A stretch of DNA of 10,440 nucleotides from DATKMG01 sp035541995 (lineage in GTDB: Bacteria; Acidobacteriota; Terriglobia; Versatilivoradales; Versatilivoraceae), in contig DATKMG010000400.1 in the NCBI GenBank assembly GCA_035541995.1, positions 1 through 10,440 on the forward strand. Direction: 5' to 3'. Below, in pieces: positions 1 through 6,797 of this stretch. A program made the translations under genes and the position numbers. Numbering within the stretch: position 1 is the stretch's first letter; every line of letters begins with the position of its first letter. Below the pieces are notes generated by a model that saw only the letters and a list, made by a program, of their open reading frames with translations, was not told the DNA's origin and ran no database searches.

Positions 1-800
1 TAATAGCCGACAATCTGTTCCAAGCTTTCCTCTCCACGAGAAAAGATGAGATCCCCCAAGGCAAACTCAATTTGGTCGGCGAGTTCGGTCACGATCTGGC
101 GGGCCTCTTCTTCGGATCTGCCTTTTCCCGTGATGTGAACCTGAATTTCTCCGGGTGAGGCCAAAATGGTGGTCGTCGGATTCCTGTATTTGGAGTAGAT
201 GGGCGCTATCATCTCATCCAACTTCGATTCGGTTGTTCCCGTAGCCTTAAAGACTTGAGTGACCATTCGCGCGCCACCAGTCAATGCAGTCAGTCGGGGG
301 ATGCAGGTTTCTTCAAATATGCGCTTGAGTTCAAACGGAGGGCCTGGAAGCAGGATGACAATCGAGCCTTCGTGTTCCATCCATAGGCCCGGGGCGGTTC
401 CTGCGGTGTTTTCCAGGATTTCTGCCCCTATCGGCACAAGTGCTTGCCGGGCGTTATTGGTAGGCATTTCCAATCCACGGCTCCGGAATCTAGCCTGAAT
501 CCGCTCCAGTACCTTATTTTCGAGTACCAGTTGCCGTTTCATAACTCTGGCAAAGACTTTCCTGGTGATGTCATCTTCGGTCGGTCCTAACCCGCCCGTG
601 GATATGACCAGTGATGATCGCCGGATGGCCTCCCGGACGACGGTCTCGAGGCGAGCTTCGGTATCGCCGACCACCGTCTTCAATTCCACATCGATGCCAA
701 TGGAATTGAGCTTTCCGGTCAGATAGAGCGAATTGGTATCCGTCCGGCTCGAACTCAACAGTTCCGAACCGATCGCAATAATTTCAGCGTTACTGATCAT
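1..800 (-). CDS. cinA: CinA-family protein, N-terminal and middle part (3' end beyond window)
   Basis: CinA proteins combine an N-terminal MoaB/MogA-like (MoCF) domain, which in characterised members acts as an ADP-ribose/NADP-type pyrophosphatase, with a C-terminal PncC-type nicotinamide-nucleotide amidase domain. They serve pyridine-nucleotide repair. I translated 266 codons from the ATG at 800 (MISNAEIIAIGSELL) with no stop or frameshift down to base 3, so the gene leaves the window. Signatures of the first domain are STGGLGPTEDD at about residues 67-77, then NNARQA, a TAPGLWME stretch and LPGPPFELK. The visible part ends near SLEQIVGY, about where the amidase domain usually begins, so whether that domain is present cannot be seen. 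The ATG is the first one after an in-frame TAA. It lacks a Shine-Dalgarno and is preceded by A/T-rich sequence and then a heptamer array. It is the last visible gene of the rimO operon, after a 125-bp gap. The family call is secure. Confidence 0.95.
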   Translation of the reverse strand, partial: MISNAEIIAIGSELLSSSRTDTNSLYLTGKLNSIGIDVELKTVVGDTEARLETVVREAIRRSSLVISTGGLGPTEDDITRKVFARVMKRQLVLENKVLERIQARFRSRGLEMPTNNARQALVPIGAEILENTAGTAPGLWMEHEGSIVILLPGPPFELKRIFEETCIPRLTALTGGARMVTQVFKATGTTESKLDEMIAPIYSKYRNPTTTILASPGEIQVHITGKGRSEEEARQIVTELADQIEFALGDLIFSRGEESLEQIVGY

Positions 801-809
801 TGAAAAATA

Positions 810-851
810 GTGATTGGTGGTCAGTGGTTAGTGACTAGCGGTTGTTGGTCA
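810..851. repeat. Degenerate heptanucleotide tandem repeat, six units, upstream of cinA
   Basis: On the plus strand six consecutive 7-base units begin at 810, 817, 824, 831, 838 and 845. They fit a consensus near GTGRTYA; the two cleanest units are GTGGTCA (817) and GTGGTTA (824). The last two units (838, 845) are the most diverged. The array lies 10 to 51 bases before the cinA ATG, in the place where its ribosome binding site and leader would be. The periodicity is directly visible; any regulatory or slippage role is inference. Confidence 0.7.
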
Positions 852-899
852 CCAATTCAGAAGTAGCAGCGTCCGGGAGGAAAAAACGAGTTCGGTCCC

Positions 900-920
900 A
901 GCTCACTGTCCACGGCCCAC
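900..920. repeat. Short second heptamer array in opposite orientation
   Basis: Three 7-base units begin at 900, 907 and 914 and each ends in CAC, with the form NNYYCAC (TGTCCAC is the middle one). On the minus strand these read GTGGGCC, GTGGACA and GTGAGCT, resembling the units at 810-851 but inverted. Bases 904-913 are the reverse complement of 817-826 with one mismatch, so the two arrays could pair in the cinA leader RNA. It sits just after the stop codon of the propeller gene. With only three imperfect units, chance is possible. Confidence 0.4.
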
Positions 921-925
921 TGCTC

Positions 926-1933
926 CTATGGCAGGGGCTTCCCGATTGCCGCAAAGCTCAAATGAAACAGGGAGCTGTTGCTGGCTACATACAAGTCCCG
1001 GTGATATCCGAATGCCAAACCAACCAGATTAATACCGGCAACTGCCAGCGATGCTTCCCGATTCGGAGTGATTCGCACGATCCCGCGACGCCCTCCAAGG
1101 GATGCAGCGACATAAAGATTACCCTGTGTGTCGAAAGCCAAGCCCTGGGGTCTTCCCAGACCTGTGAAATAAGTCGAGACGTTTCCGTCGGAGGTGATCT
1201 TGTGAACCTGGTCATAACTGGAGGTTGTGGGGCCAGTCACGTAGAGGTTTTGTTCCGCGTCAAAAGCGAGATGATAGGCGGCTACACTGGGCTCGAGCGT
1301 GGCAAATACAAAGATCTCGCGTTTTCGATCGATCTTGAACAAAGTACCGGTGCGGTCCCCCACGTAGAGGTTGTCATTGGCATCAAATGCAATGCCGGTA
1401 GCCACACCCATGCCTTTGGCATAAATTGACTTCTCACCAAAAGGAGAAATCTTGAAGATGCTGCCGTCATTGCGACTGGAAACGAACATCTCTCCAACGC
1501 TATTAAATGCAATACCGGTCGGATTCATCAGGTCGGAAACAAACGGCTGAACTGTGCAAGACGAACTGACCTTTAGGATCGAGTTCTGGACCTTTTCACC
1601 TCTCTTGCCACTGAATGTTGTAAAGAGGTTGCCCTCGATATCCAGGACCGGATTGGCGACAATATGCAGATTCGATGCCATAAGCCCGGCGATTTCGCAT
1701 GAAACTTTGTTACTCTGTCTCCCATCGAGAGTCACCTGGACCTCGGAACCGCTGATCTCCTCTGGCACAGTGACCACAATCAGATCGGCCGAAGAGGAGA
1801 CCAGATGTCCCAGACTCCTTCCGAAATGGACGACCGGCCGAGTATAGGTTCGGATCTCCGCACCAGTCCAGCGAATGAAGATCTCTCCCCCTGGCACTGC
1901 GGCGGGCGGATTCAAGTCCAATATCTTAAACAT
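926..1933 (-). CDS. IPT/TIG-like domain plus NHL/SMP-30-type six-bladed beta-propeller protein, probably cytosolic
   Basis: The 335-residue product starts with an Ig-like IPT/TIG-type domain (about residues 3-80: LDLNPPAAVPGGEIFIRWTG, then strand-rich sequence). It is followed by about six propeller repeats of the form 'GIAFDxxxNLYV...GxIFKI'. Clear repeats include NPTGIAFNSVGEMFVSS, VATGIAFDANDNLYVGD, YHLAFDAEQNLYVTG and RPQGLAFDTQGNLYVAA. Such propellers occur in NHL-repeat proteins, gluconolactonases and SMP-30 lactonases; I cannot identify catalytic metal ligands, so a binding role is as likely as an enzymatic one. There is no signal peptide or membrane segment, unusual for a fold combination often seen on exported proteins. 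It lies 22 bp after pgpA and before cinA on the same strand, hence probably cotranscribed. The start is the first ATG, with a weak GAAAGAA-type upstream element. Domain call firm, function unknown. Confidence 0.85.
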   Translation of the reverse strand: MFKILDLNPPAAVPGGEIFIRWTGAEIRTYTRPVVHFGRSLGHLVSSSADLIVVTVPEEISGSEVQVTLDGRQSNKVSCEIAGLMASNLHIVANPVLDIEGNLFTTFSGKRGEKVQNSILKVSSSCTVQPFVSDLMNPTGIAFNSVGEMFVSSRNDGSIFKISPFGEKSIYAKGMGVATGIAFDANDNLYVGDRTGTLFKIDRKREIFVFATLEPSVAAYHLAFDAEQNLYVTGPTTSSYDQVHKITSDGNVSTYFTGLGRPQGLAFDTQGNLYVAASLGGRRGIVRITPNREASLAVAGINLVGLAFGYHRDLYVASNSSLFHLSFAAIGKPLP

Positions 1934-1955
1934 TTCTTTCGTACTTTGAATTTCC

Positions 1956-2468
1956 TCAAGTCAGCGTCGGCCAGAAGAGATGGATCCCCCATATTACCAG
2001 TGAGGCGTAGAAACCGGCTGCCAGGTCATCCAATATGATGCCAAAACCCAGCGGCGCTTTCTCAAGCTTGCGAATGGGAAACGGTTTCCAAATATCAAAC
2101 AGCCGGAACAGAAAAAAGCCCACGATCAGGAGGACTAAGCGTGGGTTTCTGAAGATCAGGCCGAAGGTCAGCAGCTGCCCTACCACTTCATCAATAACAA
2201 CTTGAGGAGGGTCCTTACGCTTGAAATGCACCTCGGCTCTCGAGGCGGCCCAGATTCCCACAATACTGATCACGGCCACCACCACCAGGTGAAACAAAAG
2301 GCGGCGTTCACCACGAAATTCGAACCAAGAGAGCCCCAAGAGCAGGGCCACTCCCAGAAGGGACCCCACCGTACCTGGGGCAATAGGGAAATATCCGATT
2401 CCCAGGCCCGTGGCAATCACTAATGCCAGCCGGTCTATCCAACCGGCTCGGTCTTGTCGAGTGCCCAT
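1956..2468 (-). CDS. pgpA: Phosphatidylglycerophosphatase A
   Basis: PgpA dephosphorylates phosphatidylglycerophosphate to phosphatidylglycerol at the inner membrane, in the glycerophospholipid pathway. All family signatures are present in 170 residues, the usual length: GYFPIAPGTVGSLLG (about 25-39), DPPQVVIDEVVGQ (86-98), FRLFDIWKPFP (121-131) and GFGIILDDLAAG (141-152). The acidic residues D86, D93, E94, D125, D147 and D148 are the conserved Mg2+/catalytic positions of the family. Hydrophobic stretches at about 37-47, 57-75, 111-124 and 153-166 are consistent with membrane helices. The ATG lies three bases after the yacG stop (TAG-AGG-ATG). That places the AGAGG too close to be a normal Shine-Dalgarno and suggests termination-reinitiation coupling. 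The next gene follows after 22 bp. Confidence 0.97.
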   Translation of the reverse strand: MGTRQDRAGWIDRLALVIATGLGIGYFPIAPGTVGSLLGVALLLGLSWFEFRGERRLLFHLVVVAVISIVGIWAASRAEVHFKRKDPPQVVIDEVVGQLLTFGLIFRNPRLVLLIVGFFLFRLFDIWKPFPIRKLEKAPLGFGIILDDLAAGFYASLVIWGIHLFWPTLT

Positions 2469-2471
2469 CCT

Positions 2472-2672
2472 CTATCGCTCTTTAGAGGCCTTCTCAGCAG
2501 AATCGTCAGACACGGAGGGTCCCTGCTCGGGCAAGCGATACTCCTCCGCTGCCCATTTCCCCAGATCCATCATTCGGCACCGCTCACTACAAAACGGGCG
2601 GAAGGGATTCTCTTCCCAGAATGTATCCCTCTTGCAGATCGGGCAATTCATGGAATTGATGGGAGAGAGCAC
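2472..2672 (-). CDS. yacG: YacG-type zinc-ribbon protein (DNA gyrase inhibitor YacG family)
   Basis: This small protein has a four-cysteine zinc ribbon: CPIC at residues 10-13 and FCSERC ending at 32. It is followed by the family hallmark NPFRPFCSERCRMMDLGKWAAEEYRLP. The charged, low-complexity tail after residue 48 (DDSAEKASKER) is also typical. In E. coli YacG binds GyrB and inhibits gyrase; whether that holds here is inference from the family. Two starts are possible: GTG at 2672 (66 aa), or ATG at 2651 (59 aa), neither with a clear Shine-Dalgarno. I chose GTG because it leaves about nine residues before the first CxxC, close to the E. coli layout. The gene sits 62 bases after rimO and three bases before pgpA, so it is part of the operon. 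Confidence 0.9.
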   Translation of the reverse strand: MLSPINSMNCPICKRDTFWEENPFRPFCSERCRMMDLGKWAAEEYRLPEQGPSVSDDSAEKASKER

Positions 2673-2734
2673 CGGCTGGCCGACTCAAATAGCGAGCCGA
2701 GGCGGGAATGCGCTCACGAAAGTCGACCACGAGC

Positions 2735-4057
2735 TCACACCAATTTCCCCACCAAATCATAATCCAAGGCCCTAGTAATTTCAACCGAACGGAAGTCTCC
2801 GGGTTGAGGCCATGCCCCGCTCAGATCATTGATATAGACTACTCCATCGATTCGGGGTGCTTGTGACTCCAGCCGCCCCTGCCAGAGCAGTTCCGTTTCC
2901 GCCGACTGTCCTTCGACTAGCAAAGGAAGGGTTCGCCCCACGAGTTGCCGGTTCCTGCGCCTGGAGATGCGGGCCTGCAATTTCATGAGGGAACTCTTCC
3001 TGCGCTTAAGTTCCTTTTCTTCCAGCTTGTCCGTCAAGTCGTAACTGGCTGTGCCTTCCTCATCGGAATAGGTGAACGTTCCCAGATGGTCAAATTCCAC
3101 GTTGGCAACAAACCGGCAAAGTTCGGAAAACTCTTCTTCGGTCTCTCCCGGATAACCTACGATCATGGAAGTTCGCAGCGTAATTCCTGGCACCATCTCT
3201 CGAACGTGCGTCAACAGACGCACCAGGCTCTCAGGATTCCCACCCCTCTGCATCGACTTCAGGATGCGCCCGTTGGCGTGTTGCAACGGCATGTCAAGAT
3301 AGCGACAGACTTTCTCTTCCTCGCGCATTGCTATCAATAGCTCATCATCGATCTGAGAGGGAAAACAATACAAGAATCGAATCCAAGCTAAGCCGGCCAC
3401 TTTAGACAATTCCCGCAGCAGCGTTGAAAGCCCATGGCGGAGCCCGAGGTCCGACCCATAAAGAGTCGTCTCCTGAGAGATTAATACGACCTCCTTAACG
3501 CCGCTTTCGGCCAGAAAACGGGCCTCATTAAGTATGGAGGAGATAGGGCGGCTGCGGAATGGCCCGCGCAATTTGGGAATGATACAGAACGAACAAGGGC
3601 GATCACAACCTTCGGCCACCTTGATGTAAGCGGTGAACCTTGGGGTCGACCTCAACCGGGGAACATTCTCATCATAAAGATAGTAGCGGTTCTCTACCTG
3701 GGGAGCTTCCTGATTCTCACAAATTCTGAGGATCGACTCAATTTCGTTGGTGCCGAGAACTGCATCGACTTCAGGGATCTCCTTTTGAATCTCACTGCGA
3801 TAACGCTCTACCAGGCATCCGGTGACAACCAGTCGGGAGCAGCGACCTGAAATCTTCAGCTCTGCCATCTCCAGGATGGTGTCTATGCTTTCCTCCTTGG
3901 CCCTGTCGATAAACCCGCACGTATTGACCACGATCACATCGGCTTGAGTCTCGTCAGAAGTGATTTCATACCCTTGTTGATCCAACAGGCCCATCATGAC
4001 TTCGCTATCGACCAAGTTTTTTTCACAACCGAGGCTGACAAAGCCGATCTTCTTCAT
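2735..4057 (-). CDS. rimO: Ribosomal protein S12 (Asp) methylthiotransferase RimO
   Basis: RimO is a radical-SAM enzyme with two [4Fe-4S] clusters that methylthiolates a conserved aspartate of ribosomal protein S12. The N-terminal UPF0004 domain opens with MKKIGFVSLGCEKNLVDSE and supplies three cluster cysteines, C11, C47 (NTCGFI) and C81 (TGCLVERY). The radical-SAM motif is EGCDRPCSFC with C151, C155 and C158. MPLQHANGRILKSMQRGG is also typical. The C-terminal ~65 residues form the TRAM domain, ending in ALDYDLVGKLV. From the ATG at 4057 the protein has 440 residues, about the length of E. coli RimO. An in-frame GTG at 4114 (with AGGTAG just before it) would add 19 residues that look unlike the family, so I prefer 4057, although its own Shine-Dalgarno is weak. 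The TRAM domain and the S12-type signature separate it from MiaB. It is first in the leftward operon. Confidence 0.96.
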   Translation of the reverse strand: MKKIGFVSLGCEKNLVDSEVMMGLLDQQGYEITSDETQADVIVVNTCGFIDRAKEESIDTILEMAELKISGRCSRLVVTGCLVERYRSEIQKEIPEVDAVLGTNEIESILRICENQEAPQVENRYYLYDENVPRLRSTPRFTAYIKVAEGCDRPCSFCIIPKLRGPFRSRPISSILNEARFLAESGVKEVVLISQETTLYGSDLGLRHGLSTLLRELSKVAGLAWIRFLYCFPSQIDDELLIAMREEEKVCRYLDMPLQHANGRILKSMQRGGNPESLVRLLTHVREMVPGITLRTSMIVGYPGETEEEFSELCRFVANVEFDHLGTFTYSDEEGTASYDLTDKLEEKELKRRKSSLMKLQARISRRRNRQLVGRTLPLLVEGQSAETELLWQGRLESQAPRIDGVVYINDLSGAWPQPGDFRSVEITRALDYDLVGKLV

Positions 4058-4154
4058 AGACGCAGTAGATTCCACCACCGTAGCCGGCCCGGTAGACGAG
4101 CGGCCATCAATCACCTACCTGAACCCGCGATAACCCGTGATCAGACAATCTAAC

Positions 4155-4183
4155 ATGATACCATTCGAATACCTTGGGGAAAA
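4155..4183 (-). promoter_or_regulatory. Candidate sigma70-type promoter for the rimO operon
   Basis: On the minus strand an extended -10, TGG followed by TATCAT (4160 down to 4155), lies 17 bp after a poor -35 (TTTTCC, 4183 down to 4178). Transcription would start near 4148, leaving about 90 nt before the ATG of rimO or about 34 nt before the alternative GTG. The -35 matches only three of six positions, so this is tentative. Confidence 0.35.
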
Positions 4184-4203
4184 ACAAAAACGGCCCATTT
4201 CTT

Positions 4204-4233
4204 TTGGCTAACGCCGGAGGCCTGGAGTATACT
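4204..4233 (+). promoter_or_regulatory. Candidate sigma70-type promoter toward the GH20-like gene
   Basis: TTGGCT at 4204-4209 (four of six matches to TTGACA) is followed after 18 bp by TATACT at 4228-4233 (five of six matches to TATAAT). Transcription would begin near 4240, giving an unusually long leader of about 245 nt before the GH20-like ATG at 4487. This is a pattern match only. Confidence 0.4.
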
Positions 4234-4366
4234 GCGCCTGGATTTTCACGCGGTTCAAAGAGAGGATGTCCGGCTCAGGGGAAATTCCTCTTCCGGGCTG
4301 CTCCTCCGCTCGGCATCATTCCAAACAGCAGCTGCCGACCGAGACACCTCCGAGACAAATGAACCG

Positions 4367-4393
4367 ACCAGGAAACCAGATGGGTCTCCTGGT
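4367..4393 (+). other. Hairpin in the leader of the GH20-like gene
   Basis: ACCAGGA at 4367-4373 is the exact reverse complement of TCCTGGT at 4387-4393. Inside, after one A-C mismatch, ACC (4375-4377) pairs with GGT (4383-4385) around a five-base loop. The hairpin is about 95 bases before the start codon and has no following T-run, so it is not an intrinsic terminator. A role as a leader structure or protein-binding operator is inference. Confidence 0.45.
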
Positions 4394-4486
4394 ATTCAAG
4401 AGATACGAGAAGTCACTGATGTACCTGTTGATTGCCTGGAAAAACTCCTTCGACCGATCCATAATCTCAACATTTGAGGTGTTGCC

Positions 4487-5572
4487 ATGATCCGGTTGTT
4501 CCGTGCTGCATTGCCATTGTGTGTGTTGGGTCTGATGATGAGCGCTGCTGATTCAAATGCTGGGGCTCCCTTATTCCTTATGGGACTGCATTGTGCTGCA
4601 CCGAGCCGCGACGAGATTGAGACGGCGTCCCAGTTTATCCGGGAAGCATTGCCCAAAGATGGTGTGAATCTCCTGATTCTGGAAATCAACTACAGATTCC
4701 AGTTTTCAAAGCACTCCGAGGTAGCCGATCCGGATGCGCTTTCTCGCCAGGACTTACAAAAACTGGCGACTGCGGCACATGATGCCGGAGTCCGCCTGGT
4801 TCCCATGATCAATTGTCTGGGGCATCAATCCTGGGCGAAAACCACTTTTGGTCTCTTGAGGTCTCACCCTGAACTGGATGAGACACCTGGCAAGTACGCT
4901 AATAACGAAGGAATCTACTGCCGCAGTTATTGCCCGCTGCATCCGGATTTGCATGGCATTCTTTTTGATCTGATCGATGAACTGGCTGATATTTGCGGGG
5001 CTGATTCGTTCCACGTGGGTATGGATGAAGTGTTTCTGCTCGGGGAAGATGATTGTCCGCGCTGCAAAGGGAAAAACAAGGCCGACCTATTTGCAGGAGA
5101 GGTGAAGGCCTTGCACGACCATTTGGCACAGTCCAATCGAACGTTGTGGATGTGGGGGGACCGCTTTCTAGACGGCAACGTAACGGGCATCGGCAAGTGG
5201 GAAGCCAGCCAGAACGAGACTGCCCCGGCCGTTGCGCAAGTGCCCAAAGACATCGTGATTTGTGACTGGCACTATGAGCGGGCCGAGCCGACGGCGGCCT
5301 ACTTTGCCATCCAGGGGTTCCAAGTTCTGCCAAGTCCGTGGAGGCTAGCTGATGTTGCGTGGGACCAGTTAGACCAGATCCAGGCACTGCGCAAGTCGTC
5401 GAGCGAACCTACAGCCTCCCGTCCCCTTGGGATGCTGCAAACCAGCTGGGTTGGCATGGGATCCTTCATGAAAGCGTACCATGGCGAGGCATCAGCCCCT
5501 GTGGAAGCCCAAGAAGCCGCCTATTGCTTTAAGACCTTACTCGCCGAGGTCCGCAAAAGAGGATTAAGATAA
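4487..5572 (+). CDS. Exported GH20-like glycoside hydrolase (beta-N-acetylhexosaminidase-type TIM barrel)
   Basis: The 361-residue product begins with a signal peptide: basic MIRLFR, hydrophobic stretch to about residue 20, likely cleavage near S-N-A25. The mature part reads as a GH20-type (beta/alpha)8 barrel. Its key feature is SFHVGMDEVF, where H176, D180 and E181 match the H-x-G-x-D-E motif. In that family E is the acid/base and D positions the substrate N-acetyl group. LWMWGDRFLDG (220-230) and the GHQSW region (112-116) are likely substrate-pocket elements. The usual GH20 N-terminal accessory domain is missing, so the enzyme is a bare barrel. Cysteines C145/C149 and C190/C193 (CPRC, right after the catalytic motif) could form disulfides or bind metal. 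The start has a good ribosome binding site (GAGGTG, 4476-4481). It stands alone and converges on the isomerase gene. Distant relation to GH20 is likely; substrate is unknown. Confidence 0.75.
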   Translation: MIRLFRAALPLCVLGLMMSAADSNAGAPLFLMGLHCAAPSRDEIETASQFIREALPKDGVNLLILEINYRFQFSKHSEVADPDALSRQDLQKLATAAHDAGVRLVPMINCLGHQSWAKTTFGLLRSHPELDETPGKYANNEGIYCRSYCPLHPDLHGILFDLIDELADICGADSFHVGMDEVFLLGEDDCPRCKGKNKADLFAGEVKALHDHLAQSNRTLWMWGDRFLDGNVTGIGKWEASQNETAPAVAQVPKDIVICDWHYERAEPTAAYFAIQGFQVLPSPWRLADVAWDQLDQIQALRKSSSEPTASRPLGMLQTSWVGMGSFMKAYHGEASAPVEAQEAAYCFKTLLAEVRKRGLR

Positions 5573-5599
5573 GATCGCATGCGGATCACTGCATTTGAG

Positions 5600-5625
5600 G
5601 TCCTCCCGGGAGTTAGTTAGAGGAC
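5600..5625. other. Small inverted repeat in the convergent spacer 5573-5698
   Basis: GTCCTC (5600-5605) and GAGGAC (5620-5625) form a 6-bp stem around a 14-base loop. Overlapping it, CTCCCGGGAG at 5603-5612 is a perfect palindrome. No T-run follows on either strand, so terminator function is doubtful. I see nothing else in the 126-bp gap between the two converging genes. Confidence 0.25.
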
Positions 5626-5698
5626 ATCCGCCACGGCTTTCCTTTCGTCAAGATTCAATGGATTCTTGCCGGAGGCGATAGTAACCGTCCCATGCGCG

Positions 5699-6790
5699 TC
5701 ATAACCCGAGAGTGCGCTTGGCGTACGCAACCGAGCGGCGGATATTATCGTCCTCGACAGCCCGCATCTGAGGACTGTTCATCCCGCTGATTTTCGGAAA
5801 TGACCGCGTTGTTGCCCTGGAGAGGATTGTCGATTTGAACTTGTCAATGCGGCTTGTGTCCCGCTTTCCAAATGCGCCCCAGAATGAGTCGTCACGGAAA
5901 GGGATCTTGACAGGGTCCCGGGTGGCCATATCCAGGCAGAAGTGAATATCGGATTTGGCGCGGCGCAGCAACTCCATTAATCTGGCAAGTGGGAGGATGC
6001 CTTGACCAAGAGGGACGTCAGCAATCATGCATCCTTCTTCGACTTCACTGACGGCTGCATCCTTCAGGTGGGAGCTAACCGCGTATGGAGCCAGTTTCTG
6101 CACGGCTTCAAGGGGGTCCTCAAGTAGAGCCAGGTTATTGGAGAAATCCACCGTGGCACCAATGTGCGGGCTGCCGAGTTTTTGTAGAAGCTCTACCAAT
6201 TCATCCGCCAACCAGTCCTGGTGGTTCTCTACACCGAACTGCAGCTTGGACTGTTTGAAAACCGGTTCGGCCTGCTGAAGCCGCTGCTGCCAATGCTTTA
6301 GAAATTCCTGCCATTGCCCGGGATCCGAAAAATCCTCAGTGCGTCGTCCTCCGGTAGCCAGCTGCAACCGCGAGACTCCGAGGTCTCTGGCTGTAGCGGC
6401 AGCGCTACTCAACAGGCTGGGATCTTCAAATAGCTGGGGATCCAGCGACAGTTCGAGGAACATTCCCTTGTCCTCAAGTGACTGACGAATCTGCCTCAAA
6501 TAAGCGCTGTCTCTGGAGGTCAGTTGGACCAGATTCATCAGGCATCCGTCTGCGCCGAATGATTTGCACAGATCGACAAATTTCTCCGCTGGTATCGCCG
6601 CGTTGACCTCGGCCCCGGAGGCCTGTGCAATTTGGCGGGCCCTGATTTGAAAAGAATCGGATGCAATCCCGAACGTCCCCTGGGGTCCGACCTCTCGGAC
6701 CTTGACTGTCTGGGAAACCAGTAGTGTCGACATTGAATAACAGAATTCTCTGCGAGTGCAGCCGGTCCTGTCCGAAACAGACGCCTTCAT
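5699..6790 (-). CDS. Sugar phosphate isomerase/epimerase-like TIM-barrel protein (AP-endonuclease-2 family)
   Basis: The product (363 residues from the ATG at 6790) has the xylose-isomerase-like/AP_endonuc_2 barrel layout. Probable metal ligands follow the usual E-D-H-E order: E188 in FGVENHQDW, D215 in GATVDFSNN, H241 in SSHLKDAAV. The fourth position is taken by D287 in FCLDMATRDP, where relatives I recall carry E. VPLGQGILPL (260-268) is a common family signature too. The N-terminus, TGCTRREFCYSMSTLL, resembles a twin-arginine signal (R13-R14), but its hydrophobic stretch is short, so Tat export is only possible. The start was chosen because GAGGTGA (6798-6804) lies seven bases before this ATG; a frame extension to a TTG at 6820 has no such support. 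It is coupled to the ADP-ribosylglycohydrolase just upstream. Substrate unknown; sugar or inositol-type isomerisation is the family expectation. Confidence 0.8.
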   Translation of the reverse strand: MKASVSDRTGCTRREFCYSMSTLLVSQTVKVREVGPQGTFGIASDSFQIRARQIAQASGAEVNAAIPAEKFVDLCKSFGADGCLMNLVQLTSRDSAYLRQIRQSLEDKGMFLELSLDPQLFEDPSLLSSAAATARDLGVSRLQLATGGRRTEDFSDPGQWQEFLKHWQQRLQQAEPVFKQSKLQFGVENHQDWLADELVELLQKLGSPHIGATVDFSNNLALLEDPLEAVQKLAPYAVSSHLKDAAVSEVEEGCMIADVPLGQGILPLARLMELLRRAKSDIHFCLDMATRDPVKIPFRDDSFWGAFGKRDTSRIDKFKSTILSRATTRSFPKISGMNSPQMRAVEDDNIRRSVAYAKRTLGL

Positions 6791-6797
6791 GGGGGTC

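Larger units (their letters stand above)
4058..4486. other. Divergent intergenic region between rimO and the GH20-like gene
   Basis: This is a 429-bp stretch without a convincing gene (372 bp if rimO starts at its upstream GTG). It holds candidate promoters for both directions (near 4155-4183 and 4204-4233) and a hairpin at 4367-4393. It also holds the ribosome binding site of the next gene (GAGGTG at 4476-4481, five bases before the ATG). A 74-codon open frame at 4266-4490 overlaps the next start as ATGA. Its product looks like no family I know and its first half has a non-protein-like composition, so I do not call it a gene. Confidence 0.6.

Noticed and set aside
881..890. T-run on the minus strand (A-run 881-886) as an intrinsic terminator after the propeller gene
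   Set aside because: No GC-rich stem directly precedes the run; only a 3-bp pairing is possible.
842..1429. 195-codon plus-strand open frame antisense to the propeller gene
   Set aside because: It is a shadow of the real minus-strand gene: the antisense product has no recognisable domain, while the minus strand shows regular propeller repeats and operon spacing.
4266..4490. 74-codon plus-strand frame before the hydrolase, ending in an ATGA overlap
   Set aside because: AGAGAGG touches the ATG with no proper spacer, the N-terminal half has a non-protein-like composition, and no family is recognised. Kept only as a weak finding.
4899..5387. 162-codon minus-strand open frame inside the hydrolase gene
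   Set aside because: The plus-strand product has a signal peptide, ribosome binding site and catalytic motif; the antisense product is rich in proline, serine and arginine and resembles nothing.
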